64,000 nt of DNA. Source: Sulfolobales archaeon HS-7 (GTDB lineage: Archaea > Thermoproteota > Thermoprotei_A > Sulfolobales > Sulfolobaceae). Under the pieces are notes generated by a model. It did not search any database. It worked only from the letters and a program-made list of their open reading frames with translations, and had not been told where the DNA came from. Where the stretch lies: NCBI GenBank assembly GCA_019704295.1, contig AP024596.1, positions 372,001 to 436,000 on the forward strand, written 5' to 3'. Position 1 is the first letter of the stretch; every line of letters begins with the position of its first letter. The position numbers were made by a program, and so were the translations under genes. Below, piece after piece: positions 46,074 to 55,252 of the stretch.

Positions 46074-47320
46074 TTCTGGAGGAATATGCTTCTACCGCTG
46101 ATCACTATGTACCTCTCATTGCGGGGTATTAACTCGTCTCTGTTCGGAAAACATCCCCTTATTATAGACATCCGCCTTGCAGACCCATAGTCCCTAGTGA
46201 AGGGAATTATAAGGGCTGACGGTCGAAGTGAGGCCAACTGTTTAATCTCGTCTTCACTCGCATTCCTTACGACTATTGCCCTTGCCCCCATTGAGTCCGC
46301 CATAGACGCTACGGAAACCCAGAACGGATCTTTTCCCTCACTTTTACTTCTTAATATTTCCCCCTTCGATTCACTACCTATAATAAGTTTGTTCAGGAAC
46401 TGAAGCGCTTCAAGGGGATATTTCCCTATTGCTGTTTCCTCGCTTAGGATTATCCCATCGACTCCTTCGGCGACCGATGTGGATACGTCTATGACCTCTG
46501 CCCTAGTAGGACTGGGATTAGTCACCATCGACTCAAGGACCTGAGTAGCTAAAAGAACAGGCTTATTCATCGATTGTGATAGCTCTATTATTTTTCTCTG
46601 CCACTCAGGCAGATTCTCAAGGCCTATATCAACCCCAAGATCCCCTCGAGCTACCATGATTACGTCACTTTCTTGAATTATTTCAGTTATGTTATTTAAT
46701 GATTCCCTTCTCTCAACCTTAGCTATTACTCCAACGCTCCCAGCAGTGATTCCCTTAACTTTCCTTATCTCGTCAGCATTACTGACAAAGGATACGCTTA
46801 CGAAATCTGGCTTAAGTGCCATAACCTTGGGGAGAATCTGCAGGTCCCTATGAGTCAGCCCAGAAGTTCTCTTCCTCGAAAGCGACATCCCCTTTCCCTG
46901 CACAACAATCCCCCCGTTTTCGAATTCTATGAAGAGCTTCTCCCCTTTCTTCATTATTCTTCCTACAGCATCACTATCCCCGAAAACTACCGCGTCTCCA
47001 TCCTCAGCCAATTTCTCGATATTCCAAGACAATTCAATATCCTTTCCGAGTTCGATTATCTCCCCCTTTTTTACATACCTAATTCCTCCTGCAACGGTCT
47101 CTACCCTTATCTTCGAACCTGGTAGATCAACTATAACTGGATAAAGCTCCCTCGCTTTTTCTATGTAACCCATCTGCTGTTCAATCGTTCCATGGGCTAG
47201 GTTAACTCTCATTCCGTCAATTAAATTTCGAATGTCCTTAAGTCTGCCCTCTATTGATGGACCCATAGTTGCTATTACTTTAGTTTTCCGCAAATGATGT
47301 TGGGCATCTCCATATGTCAT
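46070..47320 (-). CDS. pyk: Pyruvate kinase
   Basis: 416 aa, on the short side for the family (about 450-480). The start of the barrel reads RKTKVIATMGPSIEGRLKDI, with MRVNLAHGTIEQQ in place of the usual NFSHG. The B domain is reduced. The K in VIAKVERRES, the active-site VARGDLGVDI, LATQVLESMVTNPSPTRAEV and ILSEETAIGKYPLE are all as expected. A short C-terminal domain ends SGRSIFLQN. It transfers phosphate from PEP to ADP at the end of glycolysis. It is divergent from the CoA-transferase A gene, with a perfect 20-bp palindrome between them. Confidence 0.94.
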   Translation of the reverse strand: MTYGDAQHHLRKTKVIATMGPSIEGRLKDIRNLIDGMRVNLAHGTIEQQMGYIEKARELYPVIVDLPGSKIRVETVAGGIRYVKKGEIIELGKDIELSWNIEKLAEDGDAVVFGDSDAVGRIMKKGEKLFIEFENGGIVVQGKGMSLSRKRTSGLTHRDLQILPKVMALKPDFVSVSFVSNADEIRKVKGITAGSVGVIAKVERRESLNNITEIIQESDVIMVARGDLGVDIGLENLPEWQRKIIELSQSMNKPVLLATQVLESMVTNPSPTRAEVIDVSTSVAEGVDGIILSEETAIGKYPLEALQFLNKLIIGSESKGEILRSKSEGKDPFWVSVASMADSMGARAIVVRNASEDEIKQLASLRPSALIIPFTRDYGSARRMSIIRGCFPNRDELIPRNERYIVISGRSIFLQN

Positions 47321-47389
47321 TACCTTGATGTTAAAGTTACGGCTTTTACGCAGGAATATATATTGTTAAAATAGTAATTTACTCAGTTT

Positions 47390-47409
47390 ATGCGATATAT
47401 ATATCGCAT
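47390..47409. promoter_or_regulatory. Perfect 20-bp palindrome between pyk and the CoA-transferase gene
   Basis: ATGCGATATATATATCGCAT is identical to its own reverse complement. It lies 70 bp from the pyk start and 63 bp from the start of the CoA-transferase A gene, in the centre of the divergent promoter region, and includes a TATATATA core. A dimeric regulator binding site, overlapping a TATA element, is the natural reading; a cruciform is also possible. No second copy was seen in the window. Confidence 0.55.
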
Positions 47410-47472
47410 TTCAGGAAAGAGATGAGAGAAACTTGCAAATTTAGTTATTAACCAGAGAGGTAACTTATAGAT

Positions 47473-48237
47473 ATGAGAAGTAAGGCAATGTCAGTTAACG
47501 ATGCCTTGTCTATACTAAATTCTGGAGACGAAATAACCATTAGCGGCATTTCAATTCACAGAAACCCAATTTCCTTCTTACGATACTTAACCAGCTCCGG
47601 AATTAGGGGATTATCCTTTGTAGATCGAGAGCCTGGCCTCGGATTGGAATTATTGCTTAGGTCGGAAATAGTTAAAAGGATTAGAGTAGCTATGTCAACG
47701 CTTGAGTGGTTCGAAAGTATTCCTCCTTATTTTAGAAGGAAAGTAGAGGCAGGAGAAGTTGAAATACTTGAAGATACTTGTGGCGCCTTCATGGCGGGAA
47801 TAAGGGCAGGGGCATTCGGTATCCCGTTCGTCCCAGTTAGGGGTGTTCTAGGTTCAGATCTCGTAGAAATTCACGAAAAGAAAGGAACGTGGAAGGTAAT
47901 AGAAGATCCCTTTTCAGGTGAGAAAATCTTAGCGGTAAGGGCAATAAATCCCGACGTTGCGATAATTCACGTTCACAAAGCTGACGAGTATGGAAACGCT
48001 GAAATCCTTGGACCCCTTTATGAAGACGAATTTAAGGCTAAAGCCGCGAAGAAGGTAATAATCACTACAGAGGAAATTGTTGACCGGGAATACTTCAAGG
48101 GGAGAAGACCTAACATAACTACCTTGCACGTAAGCGCAGTAGTCGAGATGAATAGAGGAGCCGAACCTACAAGCATGTTCGGTCTTTACGACGCAGATTA
48201 CGACGCCATAATGAAGTTCCTAGAAGGCGTATCTTAA
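47473..48237 (+). CDS. CoA-transferase family I, subunit A
   Basis: 254 aa. Family I alpha-subunit pattern: SVNDALSILNSGDEITISGI near the start, GAFMAGIRAGAFGIPFVPVR, then VRAINPDVAIIHVHKADEYG and NAEILGP with KKVIITTEEIV. The type resembles GctA/IpdA-like subunits, which move CoA between short-chain acids or act on ring-opened steroid intermediates. The partner subunit lies next to it but on the opposite strand, ends overlapping by 18 bp. The ATG at 47473 has no clear SD site. Substrate unknown. Confidence 0.85.
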   Translation: MRSKAMSVNDALSILNSGDEITISGISIHRNPISFLRYLTSSGIRGLSFVDREPGLGLELLLRSEIVKRIRVAMSTLEWFESIPPYFRRKVEAGEVEILEDTCGAFMAGIRAGAFGIPFVPVRGVLGSDLVEIHEKKGTWKVIEDPFSGEKILAVRAINPDVAIIHVHKADEYGNAEILGPLYEDEFKAKAAKKVIITTEEIVDREYFKGRRPNITTLHVSAVVEMNRGAEPTSMFGLYDADYDAIMKFLEGVS

Positions 48238-48867
48238 CCCCTGAGGATCAATAGAGTCTAGAAAATTCGTAACAGCGGGTGAAGGAGAGGAAATGGAGGA
48301 GATTTGCCTCCATCCGGGTCTCTCGAAACAGAGAACTCTTGATTCCGTGTAAACTCTTACCTCATTATTGGAATTCCTAACAGTACCAGTTATAAAGTCC
48401 ACTCTCTGTACTAATGTCTTTTGCTCATTCGTAGTCCAGAGGAAAAGTCTCTTTATCAGAGGTGAGATAAAAGCTGTGGCAGCCCCTCCTGGGAGCTTCA
48501 CCTTAGGCTTTGCGTAATTACCTATGACTGTCAAGTTAAGGTTTCCATCATTATCAATCTGAGCTGGTCTCAGGAACATTACGTCAACTTTCCCCTTTTG
48601 AACTAGATCAAAGGCCTCAATTGTAGGTAAAATAGGTGAACTTTCAGTAAGACGTGGGTCACCACTCGACGGGGTAACTTCAATTAAGGGATTCAAAGCC
48701 TCAGCTACCCCTACTATCACGATATCCTTTTTTAGGAAATCTCTTGCCATCGCAGCAGCTAGAAGTGGTATGATCGAGTTAAGTCCGACGTAAACCACCT
48801 CCCCCTCTCTTATGTCCTCAGCCATGGAGAAAATTATACCGTCTATGAAAGAGTTGTTCACAGTCAT
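48220..48867 (-). CDS. CoA-transferase family I, subunit B
   Basis: 215 aa, slightly shorter than usual GctB/IpdB-type subunits (about 250). Visible are the start region IDGIIFSMAEDIREGEVVYV with GLNSIIPLLAAAMA, ILPTIEAFDLVQKGKVDVMF with LRPAQIDNDGNLNLTVIG, and the conserved KVKLPGGAATAFISP, then FITGTVR. It should form the heteromer with the A subunit encoded tail to tail. A separate promoter is required, so stoichiometry is not set by an operon as it normally is. A near-catalytic glutamate could be the one in LTESSPI, by position only. Confidence 0.83.
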   Translation of the reverse strand: MTVNNSFIDGIIFSMAEDIREGEVVYVGLNSIIPLLAAAMARDFLKKDIVIVGVAEALNPLIEVTPSSGDPRLTESSPILPTIEAFDLVQKGKVDVMFLRPAQIDNDGNLNLTVIGNYAKPKVKLPGGAATAFISPLIKRLFLWTTNEQKTLVQRVDFITGTVRNSNNEVRVYTESRVLCFERPGWRQISSISSPSPAVTNFLDSIDPQGLRYAF

Positions 48868-48940
48868 TTCGATCCCTCTATATTCTTAAGTCTTCCTCTA
48901 ATACGTCTTCTTTTTTATCGTGTTCTTACATGTTATAATC

Positions 48941-49474
48941 ATGTCGCATAAAGAGCATAGGGAAAACGCTCCGCGAAAATTAAACTACTTCGTTATAACG
49001 ATATCCTCATCGCGATATGAGAAAGTAGTAAAAAAGGAACCTGTAATAGATGAATCCGGTGACATAATAAAGCAGATGGTTATTGAAAGTGGAAACGCTG
49101 TAGTGGGATACGAAATAGTTCCTGATAATAAGTGGAAAATCCTAAAGGCGGTAGTCGATCCCGTTGAAAGAGATGACGTAGACGTCATCATAACATCTGG
49201 AGGTACAGGATATACTCCCGACGACGTAACAGTAGATACTATACTCAGGATAGTGGATAAGGAAGTGGTTGGCTTTGGTGATATATTCCGCCACCTAAGC
49301 TTCTCTGATCCTGACGTTAAGTCAGCTGCGTATCTAACCCGCACGTCGGCTGGGGTAATAGGAAATAAAGCAATATTTATGTTACCAGGATCCCCAGATG
49401 CTGTAAAGTTAGCTATGAGAGAGTTAATTATCCCTGAAGCTCCTCATTTGGTATACCTAATAAGAAGGAGGTAA
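48941..49474 (+). CDS. moaB: Molybdenum cofactor biosynthesis protein MoaB
   Basis: 177 aa from the ATG at 48941; a GTG seven codons upstream (48920) is less likely because SHKEHRENAPRKLNYFVITI is the usual archaeal start. Further motifs: the SSSRYEKVVKKEP turn, DVIITSGGTGYTPDDVTVDT (the MPT/adenylyl-binding GGTG loop), EVVGFGDIFRHLSF, GVIGNKAIFMLPGSPDAVKL. MoaB-type proteins adenylylate molybdopterin in archaea, the step before MoeA. The gene is 5 bp ahead of the DUF1614 gene, and probably co-transcribed. It complements moeA and mobA at 23-25 kb. Confidence 0.93.
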   Translation: MSHKEHRENAPRKLNYFVITISSSRYEKVVKKEPVIDESGDIIKQMVIESGNAVVGYEIVPDNKWKILKAVVDPVERDDVDVIITSGGTGYTPDDVTVDTILRIVDKEVVGFGDIFRHLSFSDPDVKSAAYLTRTSAGVIGNKAIFMLPGSPDAVKLAMRELIIPEAPHLVYLIRRR

Positions 49475-49479
49475 CTAGT

Positions 49480-50199
49480 TTGAAATTAAGGGTGTTCCTT
49501 CCTGTAAGAGGAGCTTTCGTAATAGGATATGTAGTGCTCGGAGCGATTTTTACATTTATCTCAATACCCTATTTCGTGCTTATCCTGCAAAGAGTGGGGT
49601 TTACCTTATTAGAAAGTTATGCTATTTCAATAAGTGCGGCCCTCCTAAGTTTAGCCTTTAGTCCGCTAAATCTAGTAGTGAAGGAAATAAACAAACCAGT
49701 GCAAACGTACACCGTAGATCAAGTAGAATATTTTGGAATACCGTTTTACATTCCGAGGTTAACTTTTACGACCCAGAACACAGAAGTTGCGCTTAATCTG
49801 GGGGGAGCGATACTTCCCACATTGATTTCTGTTATACTTATGATAAAGCTAACTCCAGTTCAACTCTTTCTCTTACTAATAGACGTTATGGTGGTTTCCC
49901 TAATCATTTCAAAGATAGCAAAGGTTCATCCTGGAGTAGGGATAGTAACACCTGCGTTCATACCCCCCATAATAGCATTTGGTTTAAGTGCTCTGCTGTT
50001 CCTGAGGTACGAGTATGTAATCCCCGTTGCCTCATACATAGCGGGCGTTCTTGGTTCTTTAATAGGTGCGGATCTTCTCAATATGGGCAAAGTTATCAGG
50101 TACTCTCCTCCATTCGTAAGTATAGGGGGGATGGGAACCTTTGACGGAATATACGTAACTGGAATATTGGCAGTGTTCCTTGCAGTGTTAATCCTTTAA
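49480..50199 (+). CDS. DUF1614 family membrane protein
   Basis: 239 aa from a TTG at 49480, with about seven hydrophobic helices. Landmarks of DUF1614 are HPGVGIVTPAFIPPIIAFGL and the C-terminal SIGGMGTFDGIYVTGILAVF, together with the polar loop in YFGIPFYIPRL. The family is found in archaea and some bacteria, and its function is unknown; the conserved polar residues inside the membrane suggest a protease or transport role but nothing is proven. Closely follows moaB. Confidence 0.8.
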   Translation: MKLRVFLPVRGAFVIGYVVLGAIFTFISIPYFVLILQRVGFTLLESYAISISAALLSLAFSPLNLVVKEINKPVQTYTVDQVEYFGIPFYIPRLTFTTQNTEVALNLGGAILPTLISVILMIKLTPVQLFLLLIDVMVVSLIISKIAKVHPGVGIVTPAFIPPIIAFGLSALLFLRYEYVIPVASYIAGVLGSLIGADLLNMGKVIRYSPPFVSIGGMGTFDGIYVTGILAVFLAVLIL

Positions 50200-50255
50200 T
50201 TTTGTTTAAGGAATTACAATAAGGTTTAAAATATGTAAGGTGCAATATTCCAAAT

Positions 50256-50873
50256 GTGAATTTTCAAAGAAGGTTGTTCATATTAGTAATAATAGTAGCA
50301 TTAGCGATAGGAGTAGGCTACGCTCTTATTTACGCAAGCATTGAAATGAACTCTAATGAAGGAGAAACAGTTACTTCTGGAGGTACGGCATATGTTGAGG
50401 TCTATGTTAACTCCACGGTGACCTCAACTAGCGTTCCAATACTTCTGAAAGCAGCATTAGTGAATCCGTCGAGACATTTCTTGAAAGTGAGATTAAACGA
50501 CAGTAATTTACTGGGACGGGCTCCTTGTAACAATTACATACCCATAGGAATTGTCATGTATAGGGGTATTGTAGCGCTTAGTAACGTATCAAACGCGACG
50601 ATGTTACCCTTATATCCACCTATAGTTTTCTGTCCCTTTGAGTTTCCAGTTTTAAACGAAACTTTACTTCCGCATAGCTGTTTACTCAACGTAACCTATA
50701 AGGGGTTAAATGGGATTGCTTATAAGGTTATAAACGCTTCATTAAATGTTGTTATAAAGGGTTACTATACTATACCAGGTGATAAGTTAAACCCCTTGTC
50801 CCCAGGGTTCTACACCATAGAAGTTTCTACACCGTTGACCTCTCCTGTCTTCGTTTATATTCACGTCGAATAG
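50256..50873 (+). CDS. Signal-anchored extracellular protein of unknown function
   Basis: 205 aa. One N-terminal hydrophobic helix (LFILVIIVALAIGVGYALIY) after a short basic start (NFQRR) forms a signal anchor. The rest is beta-rich and contains many potential N-glycosylation sites (NST, NDS, NVS, NAT, NET, NVT), plus four cysteines that could form disulfides (for example CNNYI, FCPF and SCLLN). That pattern fits a cell-surface protein of a Sulfolobales cell. No domain was recognised. The start codon at 50256 is GTG. Confidence 0.68.
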   Translation: MNFQRRLFILVIIVALAIGVGYALIYASIEMNSNEGETVTSGGTAYVEVYVNSTVTSTSVPILLKAALVNPSRHFLKVRLNDSNLLGRAPCNNYIPIGIVMYRGIVALSNVSNATMLPLYPPIVFCPFEFPVLNETLLPHSCLLNVTYKGLNGIAYKVINASLNVVIKGYYTIPGDKLNPLSPGFYTIEVSTPLTSPVFVYIHVE

Positions 50874-51029
50874 TAGTAAGCTTCCCCAATTTGGAAGTTT
50901 TAGAACTGATACTAGCAATTCCATGAAGTTCTCGTTCATTAAGGAAAAAGTCAAATCGTAAAGGGTAAGGTAAATACTTACTGGAAACGATAGCGAAGTT
51001 GCAATCCTAAAACTCTAAAAGCCATTCTA

Positions 51030-52979
51030 TTGAAAATGCTTATGAATTTCGTTTTTGCTGACGATATATCTGGTGACTACGAATACGTTTTTTTTAAAAG
51101 AGCGGAATATCCTCATGCGTACTTTCACATATTTGGTAATGCCTACACTTCAGACGACGTATTTTTTGAGGTACCGATGCTTTTCGATATCTCTCATTTG
51201 AAGCTTCCAAAGATCTATCCATTGCCAATTAAGAAGGCGTCGTACCTCGGACAGCCGATCGCCATAGTTACTTCACACGACAGGTATTCAGCCTCAGATA
51301 AAGTAGAACAGGTTGATGTGCAATACGAAGTAGTGAATGAACCCATTTATGACTCTATACCTGATAATATATTAACAATGGAAAAAAGGGGGGAGTTCTC
51401 ACCTCCTTATAGAGATCAATTCCGCTTCACATTCAATAGATCCTCTCCTTATCCGCTCGAATCTAGGGTTGTCGCAGTTAGACATTACGGGGATGAACTT
51501 CACATAACCGCGACTACGCAAGCACCTACGGTTTTGTCTTATTTAATATCGAGGATGCTTGAAATACCTTTATCCAAAGTTCAGGTGAGGAGTTTCAGAT
51601 TGGGAGGAGGTTTCGGTGGAAAACAGGAGGTTAGTTACGAGGAGTTAAGCGTAATAGCTCTTTCATATGCAAAGAACAGGAACTTTAAATGGGTCGAGAC
51701 GAAACAGGAGACTTTACTGACAATGCAGGCAAGGGGACAAAGGCATCACATTTACGTAGATTACGAAAACACTGGAAAGATTACGGCGATTTACGATGAG
51801 ATAGAGTACGATCTCGGGGCCCTCCCCCTTCCTTGGATAGCTTATTCGCCCCTTCATGTAACTGAGGCAAACCTGAAAGGTCCTTATCTTTATGATGTAT
51901 CCTATTCAGCCAAGGTAATACTGACTAATAGGCCTCCCCTTGGCGCTTTCAGGGGATTTGGAAGACCTGAGGCAGTTTTCGTGATAGAGAGGACTGTCGA
52001 TGAGATCGCCAGGAGGTTGAAAATAGATCCCTTCGAAATCAGGAAATTGAATCTAAATAAAGAACTTAGGGCAGGAAACGTTCAGGAAATTTTGAAGAGA
52101 GCAGAAGGCAAATACTCAGAGCTAAAAAGAGGTAATAAGACAGTCGGTTTAAGTTTCTACATTCATTCATCAGGCGAAAATTCCAAGACGTTAATAGAGG
52201 GAGATAAGGTTGATGTAGGTGGTTATGAATGTGTCTCAGTCAATCTGGAGAGAGACGGGTGGATTACCGTCAGAACTTCCATAACTGATCACGGACAGTT
52301 TAATATTGACAATATAAAAAAGGTAGTTTCAACTACTCTAAGTTACAATAAGGTTAGAGTAATCTCTGGGGATCAGTCAGTCACAGGTTTTGGCACATGG
52401 GCAAGCAGAAGCGCCATTACAGCCGGAAATGCAGCTTACTTGGCTGCTAAGGACTTCACAGAAATAGCCAGGTCAATACTGGATAGTGAAAAGATAGATT
52501 GGGAAAAGTTAATTGACATTTACCGCAATTCTCCATGGCTACTAAATGGAAAGTACCTGCACAGCTACCGATGCTACGAAGCGGATGAGGAGGCAAGGGC
52601 TTTTTCTATACAGATGGCTGTCGCTAAAATTGATGAAGAAATACCTGAAATAAAGTACGTATACCTAATCTCTGACGTGGGCAACGTTATTGACGAAGAC
52701 GTAGTTAAGGGCCAATTAATTGGTGGTATAGTTCAGGGGTTAAGCGGTCTGCTTTTAGAAGACGTTGAACAAGGGCCTGAATACTCTATTCTCACCGCTA
52801 GCGATGCACCTGAAGTCGAGATTGAACTTATTCATACACCTGCAGATAACCCCTTAGGCGTAAAGGGAGTCGGAGAAAACTCTATAACCGGAATATACGC
52901 GTCTGCAGGAAATGCGCTCTCCTCGATCTACAACGCAGATAACGTACCCCTAATACCGTGGAAAAATAGTAAGATGTAA
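51030..52979 (+). CDS. Molybdenum hydroxylase large subunit (xanthine dehydrogenase family), orphan
   Basis: 649 aa, shorter than typical large subunits (about 740-780). Cofactor-binding landmarks: SFRLGGGFGGKQEVSYEELS, PPLGAFRGFGRPEAVFVIER, SVTGFGTWASRSAITAGNA, ISDVGNVIDEDVVKGQLIGG, and the catalytic glutamate in KGVGENSITGIYASAG. The AFRGFGRPEA form argues against CO dehydrogenase form I, which has AYxCSFR. The N-terminal domain is abbreviated and atypical (FADDISGDYEYVFFKRAEYP). Neither the FAD (medium) nor the [2Fe-2S] (small) subunit gene is adjacent, so partners must come from elsewhere or the protein has diverged. A 60-aa membrane-protein gene overlaps its 3' end. Confidence 0.88.
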   Translation: MKMLMNFVFADDISGDYEYVFFKRAEYPHAYFHIFGNAYTSDDVFFEVPMLFDISHLKLPKIYPLPIKKASYLGQPIAIVTSHDRYSASDKVEQVDVQYEVVNEPIYDSIPDNILTMEKRGEFSPPYRDQFRFTFNRSSPYPLESRVVAVRHYGDELHITATTQAPTVLSYLISRMLEIPLSKVQVRSFRLGGGFGGKQEVSYEELSVIALSYAKNRNFKWVETKQETLLTMQARGQRHHIYVDYENTGKITAIYDEIEYDLGALPLPWIAYSPLHVTEANLKGPYLYDVSYSAKVILTNRPPLGAFRGFGRPEAVFVIERTVDEIARRLKIDPFEIRKLNLNKELRAGNVQEILKRAEGKYSELKRGNKTVGLSFYIHSSGENSKTLIEGDKVDVGGYECVSVNLERDGWITVRTSITDHGQFNIDNIKKVVSTTLSYNKVRVISGDQSVTGFGTWASRSAITAGNAAYLAAKDFTEIARSILDSEKIDWEKLIDIYRNSPWLLNGKYLHSYRCYEADEEARAFSIQMAVAKIDEEIPEIKYVYLISDVGNVIDEDVVKGQLIGGIVQGLSGLLLEDVEQGPEYSILTASDAPEVEIELIHTPADNPLGVKGVGENSITGIYASAGNALSSIYNADNVPLIPWKNSKM

Positions 52980-53110
52980 ATTAACGTTATGTCGAGTCTT
53001 TTCTCAGGTTTGATATGTGCAAAACCGACAGCCATTAGGACTCCGCCTGCTATAATTACAATCGCCGACGCTATTATCATAAACCACTCCAAGGGAGTTA
53101 GCTTGGCCAT
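52928..53110 (-). CDS. Small membrane protein overlapping the hydroxylase gene end
   Basis: 60 aa from the ATG at 53110. The first half is a credible membrane protein (MAKLTPLEWFMIIASAIVII and AGGVLMAVGFAHIKPEKR), with a second hydrophobic stretch (DITLIYILLFFHGI). The last 17 codons are antisense to the end of the molybdenum hydroxylase gene, giving a 52-bp tail-to-tail overlap. It could be a small respiratory or transporter accessory peptide. No family recognised. Confidence 0.5.
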   Translation of the reverse strand: MAKLTPLEWFMIIASAIVIIAGGVLMAVGFAHIKPEKRLDITLIYILLFFHGIRGTLSAL

Positions 53111-53162
53111 AACACATGTTTGTCAGGTGAAGTTAAATAAGTTCTCCCTAAGTTGCTAAATA

Positions 53163-54524
53163 TCAATACTTCGATAACATTTTGGCTGAAATGTATGTAA
53201 CACTGGCCAAGGAAATTATCGAAAAAACAAGCGAATATATTGGATAATAAAAGTAAAGTGCATATGCGATCAGTGGAATAATGATAACCTCGATTAGTCG
53301 TATGAAGTAAGAAATAGGATTAGTTAAACGTAACCCCCTTCCAGACAATATGGATCTGTAACTGATTATTAACGAGATCTCGGTACCCGCAACTACTGCT
53401 GGGAAAACCGCAATAGCTGGTAGGAATTGGCCAAAGAAAAGAAGTATGAAGGCCGTTATTAAGTATACAGCTGAGGAAAGAACGATTTTAGATATAAAGG
53501 AGTCCCTTACAGCTCCAGGGATCTGCAAGAGCAGGGAAAAGCCCCTCATTTCCAACACAACTAATGAAACCGTACCTGCAGAAAATAGAAATATGTCATA
53601 TGACACAGCTGCAGGTCTGTCAAAGAAGGCGATCATCAATGTAATAAAAGGTGCGGACAGTAGAAATCCGGCTTGAGGAACGCGAGTAATAGTCTTAAAG
53701 TCCTTTGAGATGAAGGAAAAAACAGGACCTCTAATTCCGATTTTATATGGTTCTATCTTAGAGGACTCTATTCTGGGTGCTGTAAAACCCATAACTGACT
53801 TAAATCCTAAAAACACTACTATGCCGGTGTAGATAAAGGAAAAAGGTATTGAAAGGATGTTGCTAAACGCGAACGGAAATACAGGAAGGTATGCTATGGG
53901 TAAAACCAATCTATGGCTTATTACATTACCTGTAAATAAACCTGGAATGGAGAAGAGTAGTAGGTAGACAACGAATGGCAAAATCCTTGCAAATGAGGAT
54001 ACTATTCCCAACTTAGTCTTTCTTCCGAGGTAAAACATGATAGCTATCGCTCCCGCAACGCCGAAAATCATCTCGAGTAATACCTGAAGTGCTACTATTA
54101 CATTATGAGTCAATAGGAAAGATATTATAGGGGGGAAAATCACGCTAATTGCCAAACCTAATAGGAAGAAGTCCATAATCCCTCGAGTTATAGCATACGT
54201 GGCTTCCTTTTCATCAAGAGGTAAGGAAAGGAGAAGAGTCCTCAGATCGTAGTTCGACGCATTATAAACCACATTTATCCCTATTGATATAACGTATACG
54301 AAAATAGCAAAGGCAAGGTAGCTAAACCCTATTCCTGGGTTTTTAAAAAAGTAGGACAGGAATGCGGAGAGGAGTATCATGAACATATAGCTTATTGTAT
54401 TCGATATCTTTATTGTAGTAGCGTTATTCCGTATATTTATATTGCGCTGGCTCTGGATACCATAAAGTCTACTGCTGTACATTAAGTAGACTAATTCTTT
54501 ATAGACTGCCTGATAGGGTTTCAA
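53163..54524 (-). CDS. ABC-2 type exporter permease
   Basis: 453 aa, about 10-12 hydrophobic helices without large soluble domains. It is coupled to the ATPase gene (overlap 4 bp, ATGA), and its N-terminus is cytosolic (KPYQAVYKELVYLMYSSRLY). It is longer than simple ABC-2 permeases and may be a two-halves fused form; the repeat is not clear by eye. With the ATPase it should form a dimeric exporter for a lipid, peptide or drug. No substrate indication; no regulator gene adjacent. Confidence 0.78.
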   Translation of the reverse strand: MKPYQAVYKELVYLMYSSRLYGIQSQRNINIRNNATTIKISNTISYMFMILLSAFLSYFFKNPGIGFSYLAFAIFVYVISIGINVVYNASNYDLRTLLLSLPLDEKEATYAITRGIMDFFLLGLAISVIFPPIISFLLTHNVIVALQVLLEMIFGVAGAIAIMFYLGRKTKLGIVSSFARILPFVVYLLLFSIPGLFTGNVISHRLVLPIAYLPVFPFAFSNILSIPFSFIYTGIVVFLGFKSVMGFTAPRIESSKIEPYKIGIRGPVFSFISKDFKTITRVPQAGFLLSAPFITLMIAFFDRPAAVSYDIFLFSAGTVSLVVLEMRGFSLLLQIPGAVRDSFISKIVLSSAVYLITAFILLFFGQFLPAIAVFPAVVAGTEISLIISYRSILSGRGLRLTNPISYFIRLIEVIIIPLIAYALYFYYPIYSLVFSIISLASVTYISAKMLSKY

Positions 54525-55252
54525 CTTTCAAGACCTTTTACGATTTCTCTTACCTGTTCATCTAAGCCCGTAACGGAGAGGAATACATCCTCTAGCGTTT
54601 TTCCTGCCTCTCTTACCTTTCCTGGTTCCGTTTCTAGTACAATAGAACCCGCTCTCATTATACCTATTCTATTACATACTTTCTCTGCTATCTCCATTAT
54701 ATGTGTTGAGAACACTATCCCCCCTCCTTCCTTAATCTGAGAGTTCATGATTTCCTTTAGTATTCTAGTCGTAACTATATCTAAGGAGTTAAACGCTTCA
54801 TCTAAGATCAACAGTTTCGGAGAATGTAGCAAAGCTATAAGTATTGAAACCTTTTGCCTATTCCCCATTGATAGTTGAGCTATTGGAGTATTCATGTATT
54901 GCTCCAACGAGAAGGCATTAACCAGCTTATTAGCCCTATCGGCATTCTTTAAGCCCCTCACGCTAAGCACGAATCCTATTAACTCTGATGGCGTCATATG
55001 TTCGTAGAGGGCAGGCTGTTCCGGGACATATCCCACTAGGTTCTTTACCTCTTTCCTCCTATTGGACATGCCATTGATTTCAATAGTTCCTGAAAAGTTA
55101 ATCATGTTCATTATGGCCTTTAATGTACTGCTTTTACCTGCACCGTTAGGTCCTAAAAGGCAATATACCTCATTTCCTACGCCAAAGGTAAGGTTATTAA
55201 CTGCTATCACTTCGCCATATTTTACCGTTACGTTATTAACGCTCAGTAACAT
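54521..55252 (-). CDS. ABC transporter ATP-binding protein
   Basis: 243 aa, a complete single ATPase: Walker A CLLGPNGAGKSSTLKAIMN, Q-loop GYVPEQPALYEHMTPSELIG, signature AQLSMGNRQKVSILIALLHS, Walker B KLLILDEAFNSLDIVTTRIL, switch histidine IVFSTHIMEIAEKVCNRIG. The signature is LSMGN rather than LSGGQ, as in many ABC-2 exporters. First gene of a two-gene operon with the permease; ATG at 55252. The conserved aspartate/glutamate pair is intact, so it is catalytically competent. Confidence 0.95.
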   Translation of the reverse strand: MLLSVNNVTVKYGEVIAVNNLTFGVGNEVYCLLGPNGAGKSSTLKAIMNMINFSGTIEINGMSNRRKEVKNLVGYVPEQPALYEHMTPSELIGFVLSVRGLKNADRANKLVNAFSLEQYMNTPIAQLSMGNRQKVSILIALLHSPKLLILDEAFNSLDIVTTRILKEIMNSQIKEGGGIVFSTHIMEIAEKVCNRIGIMRAGSIVLETEPGKVREAGKTLEDVFLSVTGLDEQVREIVKGLES

